This document shows, piece after piece, positions 7,401-12,136 of a stretch of DNA of 12,136 bases. The translations under genes were made by a program, and so were the position numbers. A model generated the notes under the pieces. The model made no database searches, was not told where the DNA came from, and saw only the letters and a list, made by a program, of their open reading frames with translations. The number at the start of each line of letters is the position of its first letter. The stretch's first letter is position 1. Source of the DNA: Acidobacteriaceae bacterium (GTDB lineage: Bacteria > Acidobacteriota > Terriglobia > Terriglobales > Acidobacteriaceae); assembly GCA_003162255.1 (NCBI GenBank), contig PMMJ01000516.1, positions 1,721 to 13,856 on the forward strand, given 5' to 3'.

Positions 7401-7607
7401 GTCATCATGACGGCCCTCGCCATGATTATCGGAATGGTGCCGATGGCGCTGGGCTTCGGCGAGGGCGGTGAGCAGAACGCGCCGCTGGGCCGCGCCGTGA
7501 TTGGCGGCCTGCTCTTCGCAACCGTCGCGACATTATTTTTCGTGCCCTGTGTGTTCACAATGATTCATGGCCGTCACGAGGCACAGCAGCAGCCGGAACA
7601 GAAGTAG
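4449..7607 (+). CDS. RND-family efflux pump, inner-membrane permease subunit (AcrB/MexB-like)
   Basis: The 1052-residue protein has the duplicated RND layout: TM1 (about 11-31), a first periplasmic domain (32-335), TM2-6 (about 336-490), a central linker, TM7 (about 535-555), a second periplasmic domain (556-875) and TM8-12 (about 880-1040). It exports substrates using the proton gradient in a trimer joined to the adaptor and channel encoded next. The TM4 proton-relay pair is present as D401-D402 in GILVDDATVEIENIER. At the TM10 site where AcrB has its essential Lys940 (G-L-S-A-K-N-A), this protein reads GVATANSILLVSF, with A951, so the relay differs. The start at 4449 (MWIVALALRRPYTFVV) fits the family; the frame stays open to a GTG at 4332 but that part only translates the hairpin repeat. 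No clear ribosome site is seen. Substrate is unknown. Confidence 0.95.
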   Translation: MWIVALALRRPYTFVVMALLIIILTPITILRTPVDIFPEINIPVVSVIWFYGGLSPTEMANRIVTNSERGFTVTVNDIEHQESQSLNGLAVIKIFFRPGVNIPMALTQVTAMCQTQLRSLPLGTTPPLIVTYSASATPVVQLGLSSKTLPEQQLFDLGQNFLRTQLATVQGAATPFPYGGKPRQVQVDLDSAKLQSYGLAPADIVNAVSAQNLILPAGTAKIGPTEFNVEMNGTPATIAELNDLPVKTSNSSTLYLRDVAHVRDGFTPQTNIVRQDGVRGVLMSIYKLGGSSTLTVVNGIKAIVPRAAQSLPRDLNIKALFDQSLFVRASIQGVLREGLTAACLTAIMILVFLGDWRPTLIIAVSIPLSIFVSVILLSALGETINIMTLGGLALAVGILVDDATVEIENIERNLAMGKEMKTAILDGAQQVAVPAFVSTLSICIVFVPMFFLTGVAKFLFVPLAEAVSFAMLASYLLSRTLIPTMVMFIMRGHEHRAAEPTNVLAKYQRKFERWFEDFRGSYRQLLETTLEHRGLFALGFVAFCFLSLGLVFFLGRDFFPQVDAGLIRLHVRARPGLRVEETARLCDDVERVLRSEIPKEELDTVLDNIGVPYSGLNLSYSSSGTIGSGDAEILISLNPEHHHPTAQYVRQLRRELPRDFPGVEFFFQPADIVSQILNFGLPAPVDIQIVGADVGGNYAIGQNIANRLRQIPGTADVHVQQMMGLPTLYLDMDRTRINQVGLNAQEVAQSVLISLSGSFQTAPNFWLNPKNGVSYNIAIQTPQYHMTSVQDLMNTPVTGKSSETAPQVLGNLAQLTPAARPAVVNHYNVQPVIDVYASTQGRDLGGVASDIMKALKPFQDHLPRGTQIVVRGQIETMESSFFGLGVGLLGAIVLVYLLIVVNFQSWLDPFIIITALPGALAGICWFLLITRTTLSVPSLTGAVMCMGVATANSILLVSFSRDRMNAGAPVRQAALEAGHTRIRPVIMTALAMIIGMVPMALGFGEGGEQNAPLGRAVIGGLLFATVATLFFVPCVFTMIHGRHEAQQQPEQK

Positions 7608-7636
7608 AAGAAGAGAAATCTTTGGAGATCGCCATT

Positions 7637-8875
7637 ATGCCAGTACAAACGCCGCCCCTAACCTCCGAGCAGAACGAAACGGAGGCCGTGCGCCCAGATG
7701 AGTGTCGGCCTTCGGATCGGGGCCCGGCCCCGGCAAGTCGGGGGAAGATTCTGATTGGCGCCGTGTTGCTCGTCCTGCTCACCGCCGGCGCAGTAACGTT
7801 CATCAACAAGAACAGCGAATCCAACGCGCTGGCGAAAGAAACCGAAGCCGTCTCGATTCCGACCGTTGCGGTGGTCCAACCCCAATCCGAGTCCGGAAGC
7901 GACGAACTGGTGCTGCCCGGAAATTTGCAGGCCTTTGAAGAGTCCCCGATTTTTGCCCGCACCAACGGCTACCTCTTGCGCTGGTACAAGGACATAGGAA
8001 GCAAGATTCAGAAGGGCGAACTGCTGGCGGCGATTGACACTCCGGAAGTCGATCAGGAACTCTCGCAGGCCAAGGCCAGCCGCGAGCAGATCAAGGCGGC
8101 GCTGGGGTTGGCGAAGATCTCCGCCGACCGTTGGGCGAATCTGCGCAAGACCGACTCGGTATCGCAGCAGGAAGCCGACCAGCAAGCGAGCGGCTACCAG
8201 CAGGCGCTAGCCAACGTGGCGGCAGCGGACGCGAATGTTCGCCGCCTCGAAGAACTCGAGTCTTTCAAGAACGTATACGCTCCTTTTTCCGGCGTGCTGA
8301 CCCGGCGCAATGTCGATCCGGGCGCGCTCATCAATTCCGGGGCGCAAGCGACCGGCAAAGAGCTGTTCGACGTAGCGCGCGTCGATCCACTTCGCGTTTA
8401 CGTCAGTGTTCCCCAAGCCTACGCGCCGAACATAAAAGTGGGAATGAAGGCGAATGTTACGCTGCAGGAATTTCCCGGCCAGAGATTTCTGGGCACGGTG
8501 GCTCGCACCGCCGACGCCATCGATCCGGCGACCCGTACCCTGAACACAGAAGTGGATGTTCCCAACAAAGACGGCAAGCTCTTGCCGGGTTCATTCGGCC
8601 AGGTGCATTTTGCGAATGGGACTTCCGTTCCGAGGATTACCATCCCGGTGAACGCCATGCTGTTCCGCGCCGAAGGCCCGCGGGTCGCGGTCGTCGACAA
8701 GGACAACACAGTGCATTTGCGTCCGATCAGCATTGGACGCGATTTCGGCAATACGCTGGAAATTCTTGGCGGGCTCGACGTCAGCGATCAGATCATCATC
8801 AACCCGTCCGACTCACTCGATGAAGGGCAGAAAGTGCGCGTTGCCAAGGCGAGCTCGGGAGATACTCACTCGTAA
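7637..8875 (+). CDS. Periplasmic adaptor (membrane fusion protein) of the RND pump, HlyD/AcrA family
   Basis: The 412-residue protein links the RND pump to the outer-membrane channel. It has a charged cytoplasmic tail (1-36), one N-terminal membrane anchor (37-55, ILIGAVLLVLLTAGAVTF) with no lipobox, a split biotinyl-lipoyl domain (about 100-140 and 205-240, with YAPFSGVLTRRNVDPGALI), a short helical hairpin (140-205) with Ala/Gln-rich coiled-coil character, a beta-barrel (about 250-330, LRVYVSVPQAYAPNIKVGM) and a membrane-proximal domain to the C-terminus (VGxx motifs replaced by IGRDFGNTLEILGGL). The start at 7637 has GGAG at 7624-7627; a TTG five codons earlier is an alternative. It begins 29 bases after the permease stop and ends 49 bases before the channel gene, so cotranscription is likely. 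The anchor instead of a lipid marks it as different from AcrA. Confidence 0.94.
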   Translation: MPVQTPPLTSEQNETEAVRPDECRPSDRGPAPASRGKILIGAVLLVLLTAGAVTFINKNSESNALAKETEAVSIPTVAVVQPQSESGSDELVLPGNLQAFEESPIFARTNGYLLRWYKDIGSKIQKGELLAAIDTPEVDQELSQAKASREQIKAALGLAKISADRWANLRKTDSVSQQEADQQASGYQQALANVAAADANVRRLEELESFKNVYAPFSGVLTRRNVDPGALINSGAQATGKELFDVARVDPLRVYVSVPQAYAPNIKVGMKANVTLQEFPGQRFLGTVARTADAIDPATRTLNTEVDVPNKDGKLLPGSFGQVHFANGTSVPRITIPVNAMLFRAEGPRVAVVDKDNTVHLRPISIGRDFGNTLEILGGLDVSDQIIINPSDSLDEGQKVRVAKASSGDTHS

Positions 8876-8886
8876 AGCGAGAGGCT

Positions 8887-9034
8887 CACCACGGAGGCAC
8901 GGAGTCACGGAGAAAAGCGAGTTCATGATTTTGTCCCGTTTCAAACGACTACGGCTGAGCAATGAGGCTACGAACGGGCCTTCCTCCGTGTCGGAGCCTG
9001 CCCTGAGCGTAGCCGAAGGGTGTCTCCGTGGTGG
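8887..9034. repeat. Inverted-repeat element covering the start of the outer-membrane channel gene
   Basis: The left arm 8887-8913 reads CACCACGGAGGCACGGAG followed by another CACGGAGA unit; the right end (8981-9034), on the other strand, reads CCACCACGGAGACA and GACACGGAGGAA. The right arm is split by 27 bases (8993-9019) carrying CCCTGAGCGTAGCCGAAGGG-like sequence, flanked by GTGTC on both sides (8988-8992 and 9020-9024). Removing the insert and one GTGTC restores a continuous arm. Inside the element CCCGTT (8935-8940) faces AACGGG (8973-8978). The ATG of the channel gene (8925) lies within it. Confidence 0.65.
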
Positions 9035-10490
9035 ATTTTGCTCGGCGCTGCTGGCCGCCCTATTGCTCTGCACTCTCGGCTGCACTGTAGGGCCGGGATA
9101 TAAGCGTCCCGCTGCGCAGGTTCCGGACGCGTGGAAAGGCGAAGGGCCGTGGCAGACGGCCGCTCCGAAGGATGCCATTCCCAAGGGATCGTGGTGGCGG
9201 ATATTTCACGACGCGCAACTCGACCAGTTGGAGCAGGAACTGCTTCAGGCAAATCAGTCGCTAGACGCAGCGCGGGACCGCCTCTCCCAAGCTCGATCGC
9301 AGGCGAGGATTGCGTCCTCGGCGTATTTTCCCGTGGTCACCGTCGATCCCAGCGGGCAGCGCCAGGAACTCTCCAGCAACCGTTCGTTTGCTGGCGGTGA
9401 ATTGCCACCGTTTACGCAGAATAATTTTACCGTCCCGTTTTCCGTCAGCTACGAGCTCGATTTATTCGGACGCGTGCGCCGCAATCTGGAAGCGGCCAAC
9501 GCTTCGCTGCAGGGCAGCGCGGCCGATCTGGAGAATGTGCGTCTGGTGTTGACCGCCGAACTCGCCGCCGACTATTTCAACCTGCGCGAACTTGACCGTG
9601 AGGCTGGAGTGGTACGGCAGTCGGTCGAGATCCAGCAAAAAGGGCTGGACCTAGTCAACCGTCGTCACGAAGGCGGCGTCGCGAATGGGCTGGAAGTCGC
9701 GCAACAGGCCGCGTTGCTCGATTCGACGGCGACGCAGCTTCAGCTCGTGCTGCAACAGCGGGCGCAATACGAACACGCCATCGCCGTGCTGACGGGGAAA
9801 TCCGCCTCGGCTTTCAGCCTCGCCGAGGCGCCATTCGACGCCGCCCCGCCAGCGATTCCCACCGGAGTTCCATCGGAGATTCTGGAGCGCCGGCCTGACA
9901 TTGCGACCAGCGAGCGCCAGATGGCGTTTGAGAATGCGCAGGTCGGCTTGGCGATGACTGCGTTTTATCCGCATATCACGCTGGCCGGAGGTGGCGGATA
10001 TGAAAGCCACGACATCTCTTCACTGATCAGCGCACCCAGCGCCTTGTGGTCGCTGGGTGGAGATCTGCTGCAGCCGATTTTTAATGGCGGACGCAATCGC
10101 GCCAACCTTGCGCTCAGCCGCGCTGCCTATGACGAATCGGTCGCCAACTATCGCGAATCTGTGCTGGTGGCATTTCAACAGGTGGAGGACGGACTTTCCG
10201 GTCTCGCACTGCTCAACCAAGCCGCGAAAACTCAGCAAGCGGCGGTCGCCGACTCACGCCACGCGCTCGACCTCGCCAACGACCGTTATGTTGGCGGCGT
10301 CACCACCTACCTCGATGTGATTACCGCGCAATCCACGTTGCTCGCTAACGAACGCCTGGCAACGCAACTGCTCGGCCAGCAAATGACCACATCCGTTTAT
10401 CTGGTGAAAGCGCTTGGCGGCGCGTGGGACGCCTCCGAAATTCAGCGCGAACAGGTGCGGCCAGCGTTGGTTCAGGCCGTGCAGCAGTAA
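8925..10490 (+). CDS. Outer-membrane efflux lipoprotein (OprM/NodT, TolC-like channel)
   Basis: The 521-residue protein is the outer-membrane channel of the tripartite pump. A hydrophobic signal segment SALLAALLLCTLGC ends in a lipobox with lipidated C53, followed by TVGPGYKRP and PDAW, the standard start of the mature NodT-type proteins. Two outer-membrane efflux (OEP) repeats follow, about 110-310 (helices, then SYELDLFGRVRRNLEAA) and 330-515 (GVPSEILERRPDIATSERQM, then DRYVGGVTTYLDVITAQSTLL). Trimers form a beta-barrel with a long periplasmic tunnel. The upstream frame is open from 8733 inside the adaptor gene, but ATG 8925 is the likeliest start; GTG 8988 is an alternative. The part before the hydrophobic core is about 38 residues, far longer than usual, and is encoded by repeat DNA (PALSVAEG is the translated small repeat). 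Ribosome site GGAG is 12 bases upstream, weak. Confidence 0.93.
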   Translation: MILSRFKRLRLSNEATNGPSSVSEPALSVAEGCLRGGFCSALLAALLLCTLGCTVGPGYKRPAAQVPDAWKGEGPWQTAAPKDAIPKGSWWRIFHDAQLDQLEQELLQANQSLDAARDRLSQARSQARIASSAYFPVVTVDPSGQRQELSSNRSFAGGELPPFTQNNFTVPFSVSYELDLFGRVRRNLEAANASLQGSAADLENVRLVLTAELAADYFNLRELDREAGVVRQSVEIQQKGLDLVNRRHEGGVANGLEVAQQAALLDSTATQLQLVLQQRAQYEHAIAVLTGKSASAFSLAEAPFDAAPPAIPTGVPSEILERRPDIATSERQMAFENAQVGLAMTAFYPHITLAGGGGYESHDISSLISAPSALWSLGGDLLQPIFNGGRNRANLALSRAAYDESVANYRESVLVAFQQVEDGLSGLALLNQAAKTQQAAVADSRHALDLANDRYVGGVTTYLDVITAQSTLLANERLATQLLGQQMTTSVYLVKALGGAWDASEIQREQVRPALVQAVQQ

Positions 10491-10639
10491 CTCCACCGTG
10501 GGCATTCGTGCCCAGACCCTCGGCGGTCGAGCTTTGGCGCTGGCTCCGGCAACTGCCGATCTGCGCTCGGCTTGGACGGGGCAAAGCCCCGTCACCACAC
10601 GAGCGGGATACAACAACGGTGAATTTGCTCTAGCCGGAC
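10491..10639. repeat. Convergent intergenic gap with two hairpin repeats
   Basis: TGGGCA-TTCG-TGCCCA (10499-10514) is a perfect 6-bp stem with a UUCG loop, 8 bases after the channel stop codon. GACGGGGC-AAA-GCCCCGTC (10575-10593) is an 8-bp stem matching the 4378-4396 hairpin except for one base pair changed on both arms. Neither has a T-run, so typical intrinsic termination is not shown, though they sit between convergent genes where a two-way terminator would be expected. Confidence 0.65.
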
Positions 10640-10933
10640 CTACGCTGTCGTGTGGCGTGCCAATCTGCCGTAGCGCGAACGGATCTCGCGCTCCGCAATC
10701 AGCCAATCCTGGTTCTCGTCGCCGTCCGCAGTCGCTCCGCGCTGCAGGTACAGCTCGTAGGCGCGGTGGCGAATCTCCTCTTCCAGATTGACCGGAACAT
10801 TGCCGGGAACTTGGTTGGCCGGCTTCCCTTTATTGGAAGCTTCGGGCGCAACCTGCACCGCGGCAGGTTGAACGGCAGCTCCGCTTTTCTTGTTGCGCTT
10901 GCTGGTGGTGTTACCGTTTGTCTTGCGAGCCAT
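10640..10933 (-). CDS. Small DUF2934-domain protein
   Basis: The 97-residue protein has a basic, Asn/Lys/Ala-rich N-terminal half (MARKTNGNTTSKRNKKSGAA, then VQPAAVQVAPEA) likely disordered, and a C-terminal domain of about 45 residues (50-92) with NLEEEIRHRAYELYLQRG and DWLIAEREIRSRY. This matches the DUF2934 pattern (I-R-x-R-A-Y-E-L-(W/Y)-x-x-R-G ... D-W-x-x-A-E-x-E), a short helical domain of unknown function common in Acidobacteriota and some Proteobacteria. The start at 10933 has an excellent AAGGAG six bases upstream. An in-frame ATG at 10993 with GGAGG nine bases upstream would add MSLIHYMKPLLDLGICKEYC, so two products are possible. It converges on the efflux operon and diverges from the GAF-like gene. 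No function can be assigned. Confidence 0.85.
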   Translation of the reverse strand: MARKTNGNTTSKRNKKSGAAVQPAAVQVAPEASNKGKPANQVPGNVPVNLEEEIRHRAYELYLQRGATADGDENQDWLIAEREIRSRYGRLARHTTA

Positions 10934-11132
10934 ACAATACTCCTTACAGATACCCAAGTCCAAAAGCGGTTTCATATAATGAATGAGCGACATACCCGCG
11001 TACCTCCGATTGCCGCTATCCGACGATTTGCGACGAACTATGTATTTCAAATATAACGCGAACGCCTGTGGAAGTGTGCCGTCAATCCTCTTTTCCGTGC
11101 AAAAACAGCCACCCTTTTGGACAGGGATGAGC

Positions 11133-11231
11133 TGGCGTTGCCGCTGCCGGAAGCAACGCTAGTACTCTGGTAACTTGTCGAAAAGTTTCGGTTGCCCGCA
11201 GGATAGATGCAGAAGTCCTAAAGGCCACACT
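11133..11231 (+). promoter_or_regulatory. Structured leader of the GAF-like gene
   Basis: The leader has GCGTTGC (11135-11141) pairing with GCAACGC (11153-11159) over an 11-base loop. A second stem-loop uses GGTAAC (11169-11174) with GTTGCC (11191-11196, one G-U) or the inner AACTT/AAGTT (11172-11176/11183-11187). AGGA (11201-11204) can face TCCT (11215-11218) just before the weak AAAGG ribosome site. No terminator or known riboswitch consensus was recognised. Confidence 0.3.
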
Positions 11232-11792
11232 ATGTCATCGACTGGTAATCAAGGTGCCGGAGCCAAGGCCGCCAAGGCCGCCGTCAGCGAATTAGAGAGC
11301 ATGCTTTCGGAGTCTCCCAGTTCGGATCGAGTTTGCCTGAAGCTCGCCCATATCCTGCACGTGCGCCGCAACGAAGTGGCGCTGCTCCGCCTGGAAAAAG
11401 GCAGCCTGCGATTTATCTTTCCGCCCGAACTCCGCTCCGCAGGCGTATTGCCGCTCACCGGATCGGCGGTTGCGGCGCGGACGGCAGCGACCCGCACTCC
11501 TCTTCTCTCGAATGCTTTCATGCGGGTGAAGCATGTCAGCCTGTTTGAAGCGGTCAAGCTGGGAGTTGAAGTGGAAGATCAAAGCCAGGAACAGATGCCG
11601 ATTCAGAAGATCATCTCGGTTCCGGTGGCGACTCCCGGAGGAAACGTGATCGGAGTGGTGCAGGTTTCGCGCAAGGGGCTGGACTCTTCGCTCGCGGGCG
11701 CAGACTTCACCGGCGAAGACCTGAAGCAACTGGAGCAGGGCGCGGAAATTCTCGCCCGCATGCCCTTCATGCAGGAAGGCGCGGAAATTTAG
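11232..11792 (+). CDS. GAF-like domain protein, putative sensor of unknown ligand
   Basis: The 186-residue protein begins with an Ala/Gly-rich tail and a helix (KAAVSELESMLSE), then a single domain of about 30-150 with GAF-like order: helix (SDRVCLKLAHILHVRRNEVALLRLE), strand (SLRFIFPPELRSAGVLPLTG), helix (SAVAARTAATRTPLLSNA), and strands (IQKIISVPVATPGGNVIGVVQVSRKG). The last motif, a pair of strands I-x-S-V-P-V ... G-x-V-I-G-V-V-Q-V, is the clearest GAF signature. A C-terminal helix (FTGEDLKQLEQGAEILARM) also fits. GAF domains bind small molecules or haem and usually regulate an attached output domain; here none is attached, so it would act through a partner. Ligand residues cannot be named; C35 is the only cysteine. 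Start at 11232 has a weak AAAGG; a TTG at 11175 would add leader-encoded residues. Confidence 0.68.
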   Translation: MSSTGNQGAGAKAAKAAVSELESMLSESPSSDRVCLKLAHILHVRRNEVALLRLEKGSLRFIFPPELRSAGVLPLTGSAVAARTAATRTPLLSNAFMRVKHVSLFEAVKLGVEVEDQSQEQMPIQKIISVPVATPGGNVIGVVQVSRKGLDSSLAGADFTGEDLKQLEQGAEILARMPFMQEGAEI

Positions 11793-11878
11793 AATTTGCG
11801 ATTGGTAATTTGTAATGGGTAATTGAAACTCAATTGGCCATTGCCTGACATAGCAAATCACAAATAACGCAGATTACT
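11793..11878. other. AT-rich intergenic stretch with small inverted repeats
   Basis: After the GAF-like stop the sequence becomes AT-rich. AATTGA-AAC-TCAATT (11821-11835) is a perfect 6-bp hairpin, and ATTTGC (11794-11799) faces GCAAAT (11853-11858), enclosing it. The pieces GGTAATTTGTAAT and GGGTAATTG resemble one another. There is no clear T-run, and no gene is seen. It may end GAF-like transcription or be another small repeat. Confidence 0.35.
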
Positions 11879-12121
11879 AGGGCGGCTTTTATAAACCGGT
11901 TTCAGACGACGCGACCAGTTCCCTCGGGGGCTAGAGCCCAATATTTATGCGGTTCGTGGCGGCACTGAAGAGGCTGCGGACAAACTCAGCAAGGCCGCAA
12001 CAAGCTCACCTCAGGCGCTAAAGCGCGACATCTTCTAAACGACTTACGGCACGACTGAAGTCGTGCCCTTCCCAAGAACCTGGATGAATCAGAGTTTTTC
12101 CGCAGCCTGTAAAGCCGCCCT
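11879..12121. repeat. Nested foldback element with internal hairpins (MITE-like)
   Basis: Outer arms: AGGGCGGCTTTT (11879-11890) and TAAAGCCGCCCT (12110-12121), 11 of 12 complementary. Second arms directly inside on the right: GAGGCTGCGGACAAACTC (11970-11987) and GAGTTTTTCCGCAGCCTG (12092-12109), 16 of 18 complementary. Between them are GGGC-TAGA-GCCC (11928-11939, outside the second arms), GCGC-TAAA-GCGC (12015-12026) and GGCACGAC-TGAA-GTCGTGCC (12048-12067). No open frame or transposase is inside, and no flanking duplication is visible. It looks like a non-autonomous repeat or a structured RNA; the right flank runs to the window end with nothing else recognised. Confidence 0.7.
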
Positions 12122-12136
12122 TCCCGAGGACCCACC

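Noticed and set aside
8131..8823. 230-codon plus-strand frame inside the adaptor gene
   Set aside because: Out-of-frame shadow, very Arg/Ser-rich, no start signal; the HlyD-type frame covers the same DNA.
10499..10514. Intrinsic terminator after the efflux operon
   Set aside because: The TGGGCA-TTCG-TGCCCA stem is perfect but has no T-run on either side; kept only as a hairpin.
11133..11148. Sigma54-like promoter TGGC-N8-TGC upstream of the GAF-like gene
   Set aside because: GG and GC have the right spacing but most other consensus positions fail, and the sequence is part of a hairpin stem.
11893..11902. AAACCGGTTT palindrome as a regulator site
   Set aside because: It lies inside the foldback element, away from any gene start, and a 10-bp palindrome alone is weak evidence.

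Overview
The window reads as a piece of a moderately GC-rich Gram-negative chromosome, most likely Acidobacteriota (class Terriglobia). This is an inference from the DUF2934-type small protein, the RND pump with a lipoprotein outer-membrane partner, and the abundance of short hairpin repeats between genes. No rRNA, tRNA, CRISPR array or transposase gene was found.

Left part (1-2692, all minus strand): an iron-sulfur cluster assembly operon in the order iscR-like Rrf2 regulator, iscS cysteine desulfurase, iscU scaffold, and an A-type carrier (iscA-like) cut by the window edge. IscS releases sulfur from cysteine, IscU builds the cluster, the A-type protein passes it on, and the Rrf2 regulator probably senses cluster supply through three cysteines. 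A GAC-N7-GTC inverted repeat resembling an IscR site lies 32 bases upstream of the regulator start. All three gaps inside the operon carry strong hairpin repeats.

Middle (2693-3531): a 428-base region without a convincing gene but with several stem-loops (possible small RNA), then a VOC/glyoxalase-like protein on the minus strand.

Centre (3615-10490): a TetR repressor gene diverges from a three-gene tripartite efflux operon: an RND inner-membrane pump, a periplasmic adaptor (HlyD/AcrA type) and an outer-membrane lipoprotein channel (OprM/NodT type). A good sigma70-like promoter and a candidate TetR operator lie in the divergent gap. The outer-membrane gene is odd: its start codon and the first part of its signal peptide lie inside an inverted-repeat element that itself contains a second small repeat flanked by GTGTC on both sides.

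Right part (10491-12136): a convergent gap with two hairpins, a small DUF2934 protein on the minus strand, a GAF-like sensor protein on the plus strand with a structured leader, and a nested foldback element of about 243 bp at the right edge. Across the window, the hairpin repeats keep perfect stems while their sequences differ between copies, which is the most notable unexplained signal.
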